Shown: positions 49,595 through 60,201, counted from the stretch's first letter. The stretch is 64,000 nucleotides of DNA from Sulfitobacter faviae (GCF_029870955.1 NZ_PGFQ01000004.1:1-64000), one strand, 5' to 3'. Notes: a model not told the origin generated them from the sequence alone. Made by a program: numbers and translations.

Positions 49595-50587
49595 ATGAAA
49601 TTTTTTTTGATACTTGGCTCAAAACTGAGAGCGTTTGGGCTTGGTTTCAGTTTGTTGACCACTCTTGGTGGCTGCGCAGAACTGGGGTTGCAGTCTATTG
49701 GAACGCGTTTTGACAAGGATGTAAGGCCTCCACTCTCCACCCCGGCTACCAGTACCGGTTTAGCGCTCAGGCAATTGCCCCCTGCGCAAAAGAAGATTGA
49801 TGTGGCTATCTATAAATATGAAGATAAAACCGGTCAAAATGAGGAATCTGACAATTTTACACGGTTCTCCCGCGCAGTATCCCAAGGGATGTCAGACGTA
49901 CTGATTGATGTTCTTACAGAAGTCGGAGACGGCCAATGGTTCAACGTCATTGAACGCGCTAATATTCAAGATCTTCTAACCGAACGCCAACTCATTGATC
50001 AAACTAATCAGAACTATCGCGGCTTGCAACGCTCAGCGCTTGAGCCATTGCGCTTTGCAGGGATTATAATCTCAGGTGGCGTGATTGATTACGATACCAA
50101 CGTTGTGACTGGCGGGGCTGGGGCTCGGCTTTTGGGGATTGGCAATAGCCTTGAATACCGCCGGGACCGCATCTCAGTGGTGCTGCGCGCTGTCAGTGTT
50201 CAAACCGGTGAAGTTTTGGCCTCAGTTCAAACCGAGAAAACGATCTATTCTCTTGCGGATCAACTTTCTATTTTTAGGTACGTCGCGGTTGACCGCTTGC
50301 TAGAACTTGACACAGGCTACTCTGTAAATGAGCCTACAGGTATCGCGGTACGGCAAGCGGTTGAGCTAGCAGTCTATGATCTCATTCTAGAAGGTGCAGA
50401 AGAGAATATTTGGCAGTTCAAGGATACCGCAGTACATCAGCAGCTAGTAACGCGCCAGAAAGTACGGCTGGCTTCTATTGGGCAGGCTTCGAACGCTCTT
50501 CGACCACTGGTTTCTCGGAATGTCATGACGGCTGACGTTGATTTACTCAAAAAACAGCAACGGATTCCGACCAATGTTCGGCGTTAA
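49595..50587 (+). CDS. csgG: CsgG curli secretion channel lipoprotein
   Basis: Outer-membrane nonameric curli channel. 330 residues; lipobox LTTLGGC with Cys27, then KIDVAIYKYEDKTGQN, SRAVSQGMSDVLIDVLTEV, WFNVIERANIQDLLTERQLI and IISGGVIDYDTNVVTGG, all typical of CsgG. Intact. The next gene starts 14 bp before its stop, so they are coupled. Confidence 0.94.
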   Translation: MKFFLILGSKLRAFGLGFSLLTTLGGCAELGLQSIGTRFDKDVRPPLSTPATSTGLALRQLPPAQKKIDVAIYKYEDKTGQNEESDNFTRFSRAVSQGMSDVLIDVLTEVGDGQWFNVIERANIQDLLTERQLIDQTNQNYRGLQRSALEPLRFAGIIISGGVIDYDTNVVTGGAGARLLGIGNSLEYRRDRISVVLRAVSVQTGEVLASVQTEKTIYSLADQLSIFRYVAVDRLLELDTGYSVNEPTGIAVRQAVELAVYDLILEGAEENIWQFKDTAVHQQLVTRQKVRLASIGQASNALRPLVSRNVMTADVDLLKKQQRIPTNVRR

Positions 50588-51137
50588 TCGGCGCGCCTCT
50601 TCTTTCGGGATGGTCATCGCTACTTTGGGAGTAGCCCCATTGTATGGGCAGGGAAGCGCAACTTTAGACAGTGCCAATCGCATCACTGTAGGAGATTGGG
50701 CAATCGAATGTTTGATGGGTTCCGACGTTACTGCAGGAGGATGCCAGCTTTACCAGAGGGTTCTTACACAGGATCCCAGCATTGCAGCGATGATTGTCGC
50801 CTTGGCGTGGTCGGTTCCTGAAAAAATGCTGCTCGCACAAGTTTCTTTGCCCCTCGGTAGCGATCTTACCAAACCTCCTCTTCTAAGCGTCGATGGTGTG
50901 ATCATAGGGAGTTTCTCTTGGTCGAGGTGCTTAGTTAACGGGTGTCTAATTGAGGCCTCCCTGTCCAACGCTCAAGTGGCGGCCTTACTTGAGGGAAAGA
51001 GTGCAAGTTTTACAATTGCCCAACCTAATGCAGGAGATATTCCAATTCCTGTATCGCTAACCGGATTTGCAGAGGGATTAGATCAAATTAGGCCCCGTGA
51101 CGAGGTGCAAGAGTTAACGGCAAATGACGGTGAATAA
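50574..51137 (+). CDS. IalB-like periplasmic protein in the curli operon
   Basis: 187 residues. Signal peptide (SFGMVIATLGVAPLYGQG), then an invasion-associated-locus-B-type core: RITVGDWAIECLMG, CQLYQRVLTQDP, PLGSDLTKPPLLSVDGVIIG and paired Cys (WSRCLVNGCLIEASL). IalB proteins are small periplasmic or secreted proteins of unknown mechanism. Overlap with csgG places it in curli assembly, where a CsgE is otherwise missing. The functional link is inference. Confidence 0.75.
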   Translation: MFGVNRRASSFGMVIATLGVAPLYGQGSATLDSANRITVGDWAIECLMGSDVTAGGCQLYQRVLTQDPSIAAMIVALAWSVPEKMLLAQVSLPLGSDLTKPPLLSVDGVIIGSFSWSRCLVNGCLIEASLSNAQVAALLEGKSASFTIAQPNAGDIPIPVSLTGFAEGLDQIRPRDEVQELTANDGE

Positions 51138-51245
51138 TTAACTGCGAGCCAGACTGTCAACGCACTGATCTAATGGGTCGAACTGAATTCTGACTGAGAT
51201 ACCGCTGATGTTCCAGGTTAATGGTGGAAAAAGTAAAGTTCGTAT

Positions 51246-51905
51246 TCAAGAATTTTTCATCAGTCTCTGGTGATAGGCAATGCCCTCTTCGAGATCCTCG
51301 AAATATTCGATATGCCCGTTCTCTAGCACAATAGCAGCGTCACAGAATGCCCGGACATCCGGCATAGCATGGCTCACCAGAATTGCACCGCTGCGCTCCA
51401 TCCGGTCGGCAAAGACAGCCCGGCTTTTTCGCTTGAACGAGGCATCGCCCACCGACGTGACCTCATCCACCAGATAGGTATCGAAATGGATACCCATTGA
51501 GGCTCCAAAAGCCAGACGTGATTTCATTCCCGCAGAATAGGTCCGCACCGGCATGTAGAAATGCTTGCCAATCTCGGCGAAATCCTCGACGAAATCAGCC
51601 AGTGCATCGGTGTCGGCACCGTAAATACGTGCCAGAAAACGCACGTTCTGGACCCCCGTCATCTCACCATGAAAAGAGCCGCCGAAAGCCACGGGCCAGG
51701 ATACGGAGCCGCCGTGAACAATGCGCCCGCGGTCAGGCGACAGCGATCCAGCAATCATGCTCATCAGGGTGGATTTGCCTGCTCCATTGCGGCCCAGAAG
51801 CGCCAGTGATTTACCAGCAGGTAATGTAATGTTCAGGTTGTCCACGACCACTTTCTGGGAGCCACGCACCCAAAAACTTTTGCTGAGGTTCTCGAACCGG
51901 ATCAT
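51246..51905 (-). CDS. kpsT: Capsule-type ABC exporter ATPase (KpsT-like)
   Basis: 219 residues. Walker A LLGRNGAGKSTLMS, signature-type segment RTYSAGMKSRLAF, Walker B YLVDEVTSVGD, and switch His in VSHAMPDVRAFCD. It energises export of polysaccharide through KpsM. 10 bp after the kpsE stop, so same transcript. Confidence 0.92.
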   Translation of the reverse strand: MIRFENLSKSFWVRGSQKVVVDNLNITLPAGKSLALLGRNGAGKSTLMSMIAGSLSPDRGRIVHGGSVSWPVAFGGSFHGEMTGVQNVRFLARIYGADTDALADFVEDFAEIGKHFYMPVRTYSAGMKSRLAFGASMGIHFDTYLVDEVTSVGDASFKRKSRAVFADRMERSGAILVSHAMPDVRAFCDAAIVLENGHIEYFEDLEEGIAYHQRLMKNS

Positions 51906-51915
51906 GATCGCTCTA

Positions 51916-53241
51916 CTACTGCCGGTCTCGGATCGAGTAATAGACCAACGCCCCCACCCCCCAAAGCAAGGTCAGGAATAGACAGGCCAGCCCGCCAAGC
52001 ATAAAGCGCCGCGGGAATTCAGCCGTTTCGGGTCTTGTCGGCTCAATATAGGTTGCCAGATAGCGGCTCTGGCGGGTGGCGTTGGAGCGCGCGACCTCAA
52101 CCGCAGACAGCGCCAGCCGGTAGGCTTCCTCGGCAAACTCGAGATCCACTTGCAAGCTTTCGTATTCAGCCAGAAGCTTCGGATAATCCTCAGCCACGGC
52201 ACTGGTCATATCGCCACCGGTAAAGCTATTGCGCTCGCTCAGTATGCGTTCCTGAATCACCTCTATTCGACGTTTGGCCTGGACTAGGCGCGGATCGCTG
52301 GAGCTGTTCGTCTCCCGCAGAAGATCAAATTCAATCAGCGCCTCGGCCAACTGTTGTTGCAGATTGGTCATTACCCCCATTCGCCCCTGTAGATCGGCGA
52401 GCGGATCGACGATCTGGGTCCGAGTGCGAAACCCTGTTAGAGCTTCGCGCGCTTCTTTTAGCCGGTTTAAGGCTGTTTCTAAATCAGCATTGGCATAGCG
52501 CATCGCATCCGCCCGCGCGGTATCGTTGAGCGCATTAATCATTACTTGGCTTTGGTTTAAGACTTCCTGTGCGATAGCCTGCGCCATGGCGGGGTCGAAG
52601 GCAAGAACCTGCACTTCAATCAACCCGGTGCCTTGATCGAAAGAAACCCGTACCATGCGGTCCCAGTAATCGCTCAAGTCTTCGATGCTGGCATTCGGCT
52701 GGATCGAAAATACCGGATCGGTATCCAACAAGCTCTTTCCGTCAACGCCGAACCAATATTGCGCGTAGTGGCGGCGAATATCGAGTTTTGCGTCAATTTC
52801 TGATACCAAGCGTTGGCTCTGAACAAATTTGGACAACACATCCCCGTCTGAAGATACGGAACCTCCGACGAATTGTGCCAGCCCACTCAGGCTAGAAGCT
52901 GCCGAATTCCCTTCATCTTGACGCACAACAAAGCCGGTGGTCGACCGGTACTGATCCTGCGCAAGAACAGCGAGATAGAAAGCTGTTAGAACCGTAGGAA
53001 TTACCACTGCGAAAAGAAAACTGGAAACCAACCCCCAATGTCGCCGACGCATCTTTGCGGCAGATACAACCGGGCGGATATTACCAGGGGCGGCATCTTT
53101 CTTCGGCCCGCCGGGTTTATCATCCCCACCGGGCGCCTTGCCGGGTTGTCCTGCCGACGGCTTCTGCTGAGCCCCCGGTTTGTTCGGCACAGGACTTGCA
53201 GCCGCCTTTTGCGGCGAACCTACTTTATCTTCGCTGCTCAT
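51916..53241 (-). CDS. kpsE: Polysaccharide export inner-membrane protein (KpsE/CtrB-like)
   Basis: 441 residues. Pro/Lys/Gly-rich cytosolic N-terminus (about 85 residues), one membrane segment (FLFAVVIPTVLTAFYLAVLA), a periplasmic coiled-coil domain (ALNRLKEAREALTGFRTRTQ, LEFAEEAYRLALSAVEVARS), PTRPETAEFPRR, and a second membrane segment near the C-terminus. This is the polysaccharide co-polymerase fold linking inner-membrane export to the outer-membrane channel. ATG 53241 preferred; a GTG at 53265 is possible. The partner outer-membrane channel (KpsD/Wza) is not on the plasmid. Confidence 0.88.
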   Translation of the reverse strand: MSSEDKVGSPQKAAASPVPNKPGAQQKPSAGQPGKAPGGDDKPGGPKKDAAPGNIRPVVSAAKMRRRHWGLVSSFLFAVVIPTVLTAFYLAVLAQDQYRSTTGFVVRQDEGNSAASSLSGLAQFVGGSVSSDGDVLSKFVQSQRLVSEIDAKLDIRRHYAQYWFGVDGKSLLDTDPVFSIQPNASIEDLSDYWDRMVRVSFDQGTGLIEVQVLAFDPAMAQAIAQEVLNQSQVMINALNDTARADAMRYANADLETALNRLKEAREALTGFRTRTQIVDPLADLQGRMGVMTNLQQQLAEALIEFDLLRETNSSSDPRLVQAKRRIEVIQERILSERNSFTGGDMTSAVAEDYPKLLAEYESLQVDLEFAEEAYRLALSAVEVARSNATRQSRYLATYIEPTRPETAEFPRRFMLGGLACLFLTLLWGVGALVYYSIRDRQ

Positions 53242-53337
53242 GAGACCGAACCCCTGATCCGACACTTCTTATTGGGAGCGAACTTAGTTAAAGACGTGGG
53301 GGAATGCACGTCATTTGCGAAACTAAAGGCCATCCAC

Positions 53338-54192
53338 TTGAGCACGACTGACCTTTCATCTTCAGTATCCGGGCAGGACCCTGCATCGGTCCCTCCACCT
53401 GTCGCGCAAGCACGCAAGCGCCACTCTTGGGCCTCAGGACGTGTCATCCTTGCCCTGATGCTACGCGAGATGTCGACCCGCTACGGCCGTTCGCCCGGCG
53501 GCTACCTCTGGGCCTTTTTGGAGCCGATAGGGGTCATTTTCATCATGGCAATTGGCTTCTCGCTATTGGTTCGAACACCGCCCCTAGGGTCGAGTTTTAT
53601 CTTGTTCTTTGCAACCGGAATGCTGCCCTTCACCCTATATCAGAATGTCGCACAAACCGTGGGCGGGTCCATTGGTTTTTCTAAGAGCCTGCTAAGATAT
53701 CCGATAGTAACATGGATCGATGCCATGATTGCCCGTTTCACGCTGAACGCACTGACCGGGCTTTTGGTCACCTATATCCTTATCGCCGGAATCCTTAAGC
53801 TCACAGAAACACGGGTAATCATCGATTTTGCTCCGATTCTACTTGCCCTTGGACTCGCCGCTTTTCTCGGGCTTGGCATAGGGGCGATAAACTGCGCCTT
53901 GAATGGTCTGTTCGCGCCCTGGCCTATGATCTGGTCTATCATTACAAGACCACTGTTTTTAGCCTCAGGCATCCTCATCATGTATGAAGATCTGCCTAAA
54001 GTTGCTCAGAACATTATCTGGTATATTCCGCATATGCATATCTCCGGTCTCATGCGCAGCGGTTTTTATCCGACCTATACGCCAGAATACGTCAGCGTCA
54101 CCTATGTGGTGGCGTTCTGTCTACTCACGCTCTGCCTGGGGCTAATATTACTTGGACGTTTTCACCGCGATATCCTCAACAACGGTCGCTAG
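53338..54192 (+). CDS. kpsM: Capsule-type ABC exporter permease (KpsM-like)
   Basis: About 284 residues with six membrane segments (first at PIGVIFIMAIGFSLLV) in the ABC-2 export fold; LMLREMSTRYGRSPGGYLWA is the conserved cytosolic entry helix. No ATG is available in frame, so I chose TTG 53338 with aaagg upstream. Divergent from kpsE with about 100 bp between. Its 3' end overlaps the convergent GT2 gene by 45 bp. Confidence 0.85.
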   Translation: MSTTDLSSSVSGQDPASVPPPVAQARKRHSWASGRVILALMLREMSTRYGRSPGGYLWAFLEPIGVIFIMAIGFSLLVRTPPLGSSFILFFATGMLPFTLYQNVAQTVGGSIGFSKSLLRYPIVTWIDAMIARFTLNALTGLLVTYILIAGILKLTETRVIIDFAPILLALGLAAFLGLGIGAINCALNGLFAPWPMIWSIITRPLFLASGILIMYEDLPKVAQNIIWYIPHMHISGLMRSGFYPTYTPEYVSVTYVVAFCLLTLCLGLILLGRFHRDILNNGR

Positions 54193-55163
54193 AGCCAGCA
54201 CCTCCGCGTGTGAACGTGTTAGATCACGGCGCAAACCGTCGCGAATTGCCAGACGTGTCAGGCTCTCGAAGGCTGGGCGTTCTTCCCCGTAGTGGCGCGC
54301 TTTTCGCCACCACTTGGGCAGGATCAACAACAGTGCGGGCCAAAACAAAATGCCCGCAGCACGGCGATAGACCAGTAACAAGTTACGATGATTGTAATAG
54401 GCCTTCCAAAGCGGTCGGAACCGCTGCACGGGCCCTTCAATGGACTTAAAATCGTGCTCAAAACGCAACTTAGGAGCAAATCCAATCCGGTTACCCTGTT
54501 CGCGCATACGCAGGTTGTAAAGCACATCATCTCCATAGATGAAGACTGCCCCATCCGGGTAGCCTGTACGCTCGATAGCTTTGCGCGACACGAAGAGCCC
54601 CACGAAAGAGCCTACATCAATCTCACTGGTTTCCTGCCCTTCATAGTCTTCGGCGGACAAGTGGAAGCCATCTCGTACTTGACCCGTAAATACCCCAAAA
54701 ACCGTGTTAAGGAACCGCTTAGGGCGCCAGAACGGGTTCAGCGCCGGGCGATTGATGTCGCAGATCACTCCGTTCGGATGATAGACCGCCGCTGCCAACG
54801 CATCCCAACCGCTGCGGTCCATAGCGTGAAATTGAGCCAAAGCACCCGGTTCAGGACGGCCATCGTCATCCATTAGCAGAACCCAATCAGGCCGGGCCTC
54901 TTGAGCCATGACAAAGCGCATGCCTGCCTCAAACCCCCTGCACCGCCAGTATTGGTCTCTAATCGGTAGTTCACAAGACGTGGGTCTTCCTGCGTGGCCA
55001 GCCACTCTGCCGTACCATCGTCAGAAGCGTTATCAACTACCACCAACTTGCTGAGATGAGCCTCGCTACTGTCCAGCAATCGACCCACCGTCAGTCGAAG
55101 CTGGTCAAGACGGTTATAGGTAACCACGATGGCAACCAGGTGCTGAGGATGGTTTGTGGACAC
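54148..55163 (-). CDS. Family 2 glycosyltransferase, GlfT1-like (one-base frameshift)
   Basis: N-terminal LVAIVVTYNRLDQLRLTVGR and VVVDNASDDGTAEWL, the UDP-sugar loop TNTGGAGGFEAGMRF (seen once a G is restored in the run at 54934-54938) and metal site VLLMDDDGRPEPG. About 339 residues. The GGAGG loop resembles galactofuranosyl- and rhamnosyltransferases such as GlfT1. With galE 82 bp upstream and glf/GlfT2-like elsewhere, a galactofuranosyl role is likely but not proven. Confidence 0.8.
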
Positions 55164-55244
55164 GAGGTGAATCTTTCAAGTTGGTTATTGGCCCGCAACA
55201 CAGACCGCGGCGGCTGAGGCGTGTCTACGCCCCGACGGTAAGTT

Positions 55245-56218
55245 TTAAAATCCGTCTGAGGCATGCCAGCGGTGCGCATCGCTCAACATCTGCGGCATGG
55301 TGGAGCGCGACGGGGTCCAGCTCAATTGCGTTCTAGCCTTATCCGACCCGCAGACCAACTTCACGGCATCCCCAGCGCGACGCGGGCCTTCTTCCATCGG
55401 TACGGGGCCATTGGTGACAGCGGCGGCCGCAGCGACCACCTCGCGTACCGAGAACCCGTCGCCGGTGCCCAGACAAAAGACTTCCGAAGGCTTGCCCGCT
55501 TCCAGCCATTTCAACCCCGCCACGTGGGCATCGACCAGATCGCTGACATGCACATAGTCGCGGATGCAGGTGCCGTCTTCGGTATCGTAATCAGTGCCGA
55601 AAATTGTCAGCGCCCCGCGTGTTCCGGCCACCGCTTGGAGGATCAGCGGCACCAAATGGGTCTCCGGATCATGGGCCTCGCCCACCTCTGCTTCGGGGTC
55701 CGCGCCGGCCACGTTGAAGTAGCGGAAGATCACATGGTTCAATCCTTGAGGCGCGAAATCGCGCAGCATCTGTTCGATCGCCAGCTTCGAGCCGCCATAG
55801 GCGTTGATCGGGCGTTGATCGGTTTCTTCGTTCAACACGACCCCATCTTGATCGCCATAGGTGGCGCAGGTCGAAGAAAAGATGAACTTGTCGATCCGGC
55901 TGCCCGCGTCGCCTCGATCAAGTTCAGCCCGCCCAACACATTCTCGCGCCAATAGCGGGCGGGGTCTTGCATGGACTCGCCGACTTGGCTCAGCGCTGCG
56001 AAATGCATGACCGCAATGGGGGCATGTTCCGCCAGCGCCGCATCAATCGCCGCGCGGTCCAGAAGATCCCCCTCCACAAGCGGGCCGAACTTGACCGCCG
56101 CCCGATGGCCGGTGCTGAGATTGTCGAACACCACCGGCGTATATCCCGCCTGTGCCAGCGCCTTGCAGGCATGGGCCCCAATATATCCGGCCCCGCCGGT
56201 CACCAATACTTTTGCCAT
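55245..56218 (-). CDS. galE: UDP-glucose 4-epimerase (one-base frameshift)
   Basis: MAKVLVTGGAGYIGAHACKA (NAD site), VMHFAALSQVGES, then after restoring one G near 55896 AAGIDKFIFSSTCATYG, YGGSKLAIEQML (Y-x3-K) and FRYFNVAGADP. About 325 residues, normal for GalE. Supplies UDP-galactose for the UDP-galactopyranose mutase. Lies 62 bp from the repA stop, in the same direction. Confidence 0.93.
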
Positions 56219-56280
56219 GGGTCATCCTTTTGTTTGGCGCCATGTGGCACGCTTCGGCAGATCAGGCAACCGGCCCCGCC

Positions 56281-57296
56281 CTACGTCTCGCTCCGCGCTT
56301 TCACAAAGCCTAGGAAAGCGGCATCCACACTGCGCAAGCGCTGCTGGCCCTTCCGGTGCCAATAGCTTTGCCAATCTGCTACCAGCGCGTAAACATCCAT
56401 CCCCGGCATCAAGGCGCGGGCCGCCTCCAATGCATCAGGGGAGGGACTGGGGTGATACCCGGCTCTAGCACCGCGTCCCGCGCGGTGACACGGATGATAT
56501 CGCCTGGCTCTTCCACCAGCTGGTAATCCGGCAAATGATCCGCCGCGATGATGTCGCGGACCATCTTACGAAATACCCGGCGCGGCGAATTGGACCCCGT
56601 TTTTTTCAGCAGCGTTTCCACCGACACTTGCCAACTCCGCTGGCGGCCACAATGTTTGCGTGCCAACTCGTATAGCCGCCGTTCCAGCGGCTTGCGCAGA
56701 CGAAAGTAGTCACGGCTCAACGTCAGCACTGATTTGGAAAGCACCGCCCGATACAACCAATCCGACAGCGTTACCGCCACCGACACCATGCGCCCACCAC
56801 GGGTCTTGCGCACGATCTCCCAGCTTTCGATCAAGCCAAAACCTGTCGTAACCTCGATGGGATCGTCCTTGGGCCCAGTGGCAACATTGGTGGTGATCCG
56901 CGTGCCCACCAGCCGCTCAAAAGCATCCTTGAGCCGGCGATAAGCATCACCGCTGGTCTCCCTATTCGTCGCCACCATCAGATCATGCGCCTTGAGCACC
57001 AGCCGCCGCGATGTCGCCCGGCCTGCATTCACCGCTGCCATCAGCTGCGAGATGCAAAAGATCAGAATGTCCTTGTCATGGATCGTCGCCAACCCACGCA
57101 CCGAGGGTGTTACCGTGATCTCAACGTCGTTATGCGCATAATGCAGAATGCGCCGATCTGGCCGCGTTGCCAATGAAAACAGCGGATGTTCCATGCTGGC
57201 TAGATCGCTCTTGGGCACAACATCAAACACGTCACAAAGAAAGAAATCCCCATCGGGATGATGATGAGGGGCCAAAGCCCCCTGCCCGCTTATCAT
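56281..57296 (-). CDS. repA: RepA plasmid replication initiator (one-base frameshift)
   Basis: Winged-helix initiator of the RepA type known from Rhodobacterales plasmids: DKDILIFCISQLMAAVNAG, FERLVGTRITTN, GFGLIESWEIVRKTRGGRMV, RKPLERRLYELARKHCG. The frame stops at 56409, but one C restored near 56447 extends it through DALEAARALMPGMDVYALVA to 56281 (about 339 residues). It would bind the iterons directly upstream (57395-57470). Incompatibility group cannot be assigned here. Confidence 0.88.
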
Positions 57297-57702
57297 GCTG
57301 CCCTCGTCGCTCTTGTACCGCTCTGTGGCGGCTTTTTAGAATCGTGGTTTTAGTTACGCCTAGAGTGGACTTATCCACAGCGGCCTGTCCAGTCTCGCTT
57401 ATCGCACAATCGGGGGTTCAGAGTCACTTCAGCGTGGTTTCAGAATCGCTTTATCGTGGGTTCAGATTCAATCAGTACTCAGAAAATCTAGATTATCCCT
57501 TTAAAAACAGCGGTAAAGCCTGAAAGGCTAATCCCGTAACCATAAATAACTGATATTAACACCGAAATAATTCGCTCACTCCCCTGCTTTCCGGGTGAAA
57601 AACCGCAGATTTTCTAAGAAAATTCATATGAGGAGACGAAAATAGTTCCATGTGCGCCCTTTTGTGATACTCAGTCAAAAAGGCAGCACACAGGGCAGTT
57701 TC
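57297..57702. other. oriV: Replication origin region (iterons, DnaA box, A+T-rich zone)
   Basis: The 406 bp between divergent repA and parA holds a perfect DnaA box TTATCCACA (57371-57379), iteron-like direct repeats with TTCAG at 57417, 57439 and 57461, each 22 bp apart (gggTTCAGagtcacttcagcg, ggtTTCAGaatcgctttatcg, gggTTCAGattcaatcagtac), a related tctcgcttatcg before them, and an A+T-rich zone (57480-57570). This is the standard iteron-origin set. Promoters of repA and parA also lie here. Confidence 0.82.
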
Positions 57703-59067
57703 ATGGATCACCCCCTTATTTCTCCATCACGCCTGAAAAGGCGCGGGCAGAACTGGAAGCGCCGGTAGGCACGCAAAAGTTCCTGACCATTTCCGAGGCC
57801 TGCACGCGGGGCATGGGAGACCTTGCCACAAGAGGTCTGGGCGAAGAAGGCAAGAAATCCCTCCGTCTGTTCTCCACTTGGGAAATCACCAAATACCTCA
57901 TTCCCGTAGCACAGGCCCATTTCCGCCGCGTTCTGAAAGCAAACCCCGAACTGCCCCAAGGCCGATCTGAGACCGAAGGCGGCGCCAAATGGTTTACCCT
58001 CGACGAAGTGCTGCGCCTGCGGGCCTTCTTTGCCGCCGAAGGGTCCAAGGCCAAAGAATACCTCCCTACCGACCCAAAGGGCGACCCGCCAAAATGGTGG
58101 CCGTGGCCAACTTCAAAGGCGGTGTTGGCAAAACCTCGACCGCGGCCCATCTGGCGATGTCGGCAGCGCTGGATGGCTACCGTGTGCTGGTGATCGATCT
58201 GGACAGCCAAGGTTCAATGACCAGTATTTTCGGGGCAAGGTTGAAGATGAATGGCAAACCGTCTTTCCGCTTCTCGCGCGCCACTATGCCGACCATCTAC
58301 AGGGGGAGAACCGAGCCCGTGTCTCCCGCGGCGAAACCCCGCAGCCGCTGGATGATGCGCTTAGCGATGCACGCGAAATCACCTCAGATGATCTAATCCA
58401 GAAAACCCATTGGCCCAACATTGATCTGATCGGTGCGCAGCTGAACCTCTACTGGGCGGAATTCCAAATTCCCGTTTGGCGCATGGCCGCACGCGGTTGG
58501 AAGCTTTGGGATGCGCTAACCGACCGGCTAGAAGCCGATGGTGTACTGGACAACTACGATGTCATCTTCCTCGATACGCCGCCCGCGCTTGGCTATCTGA
58601 CGATCAATGGATTGGCCGCCGCTGACATCTTGCTGGTGCCCTTGGGCGCGTCCTTCCTTGAGTTTGATTCCACAGGGCGTTTCTTTGACATGCTGCACGC
58701 GACATTCTCCTCAATCGAAGACGGGGAAAACGTCGCTGCACGTGCCCTGGGCCAACCAGAGGTTAACTTCGAATGGGATGCGGTGCGCGCGGTCATCACC
58801 CGTTTTGACAGCACCCAGCAGGCCGAAATGGCGGCACTCATGCAAGCCTATTTAGGGCCAACCTTGTCACCCCACCGTCAGGGTTTTACAGCACTGATCG
58901 GGCAAGCGGGCGAAAGCGTGAATGGTATCTATGAGGCCGACTACCGTGATTTTAACCGTGAGACCTATGCCCGGGGCCGCGAGACCTTTGATGAAACCTA
59001 TGCCGCGTTCAAAAAGCTTTTGATCGGCGCATGGGCACGGGACGTGGCAGAAGAGGGCGCGTCATGA
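57703..59067 (+). CDS. parA: ParA partition ATPase with N-terminal DNA-binding domain (three frameshifts)
   Basis: Partition ATPase, type Ia-like. With single bases restored in runs at 57710-57714 (C), 58091-58094 (A) and 58232-58235 (G), it reads from MDHPPYFSITPEKARAELEA through an N-terminal helix-turn-helix region (FLTISEACTRGMGDLA, residues about 25-125), then Walker A VAVANFKGGVGKTSTAAHLA, DLDSQGSMTS and VIFLDTPPALGY. About 455 residues. The extra N-terminal domain usually autoregulates parAB. 72 bp before parB. Confidence 0.9.
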
Positions 59068-59139
59068 ACCACCCTACCCTCCCTTTGAACTGCGTACGTC
59101 GGGCTAACCCTTTTTTCACTCTTTCTGCAGGAGGCTACC

Positions 59140-60149
59140 ATGGCCAAACGTAAACGCCTTGCTGTTCCGGACCCGTCCCAGATCGCAGCGCCGGAGACTA
59201 AAGCCATGGACATTCCAATTGGATATGCGCCCGATCACATGAAGCGCCGCGCGCCGATCGCCGATGTCGCGGGGCAGGCGGCCACAACCGCCGCGTTAGA
59301 GACTGTCGCGGGCGAAATGCAGGCGGCCCGCGAAGAGGGGCGCTTGGTTCAGAAGATCCCGCTCGACGCAGTAGATGCCGCCCATATGATCCGCGACCGG
59401 ATCACAATCGACCCCGAAGAAATGGCAACACTCGAAGCTTCTCTTCTGGCACGCGGGCAGCAGACCCCGATTGAGGTGGTCGAGACAACACCGGGCCGCT
59501 ACGGGCTGATCTCTGGTTGGCGCCGTATTAGTGCCTTACGCAGCCTCGCACAGCGTGGGGAGGGGCCGGGCAATGTGCTGGCGCTGATCCGTAAACCGGA
59601 TACCGCCTCAGATGCCTATATCGCCATGGTCGAGGAAAACGAAATCCGTGTCGGCCTCAGCTATTTTGAACGGGCCAGTATCGTCGCTGGCTCTGTTCGT
59701 GAAGGCGTGTTTCGCAACGAAAAAGAGGCCCTGAATAGCCTTTTCGCGGCCGCTTCTCGTGCCAAACGGTCTAAGATTAAAAGCTTCCTCCCGGTGGTCG
59801 AAACCCTCGGCGCCTATGTCCGTCACCCTTCAGCACTGACTGAACGCCTCGGCCTCGCGGTATCGACCCGTTTGCAGGCAGAGCCGGAGTGGGGAAGCGT
59901 CTCTATGACAGGCTTCGTAAAGCAGATCCGGCCACGCCGGAGGATGAAGCAGCCTTGATACAAAAGGCTCTGGAGGGCGGTTCATATTCTAAGAAGGTGG
60001 GGCAGGGGGCAGCAAAGCCTGCACCCACTATCCCGGCATCGCCAATTACCGTAAGCCGCAGCAAAGGTACGCTGCGCTTATCTGGTCCAGCTGTAACAGA
60101 TGATTTGATGGATGCAATTGAGGCGTTGGTCCGGGATTGGAAGGCATAG
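59140..60149 (+). CDS. parB: ParB partition protein (second copy, one frameshift)
   Basis: Better reading of parB: MAKRKRLAVPDPSQIAAPET to LQAEPEWG is continuous here, including AYIAMVEENEIRVGLSYFERASIV. One G is missing near 59890, shifting the end into a false tail that stops at 59958; the true end (KRLYDRL to RDWKA, stop 60147-60149) is in the first copy. Binds the parS-like palindrome 33 bp downstream. Confidence 0.92.
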
Positions 60150-60181
60150 TCTCAGGTGTCGCCAGAAAATGGCATACCCAA

Positions 60182-60201
60182 ATGTTTCGCACGCGAAACA
60201 T
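60182..60201. promoter_or_regulatory. parS-like palindrome (second reading)
   Basis: Same 20-bp inverted repeat as 1843-1862, identical in this reading. Confidence 0.7.
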
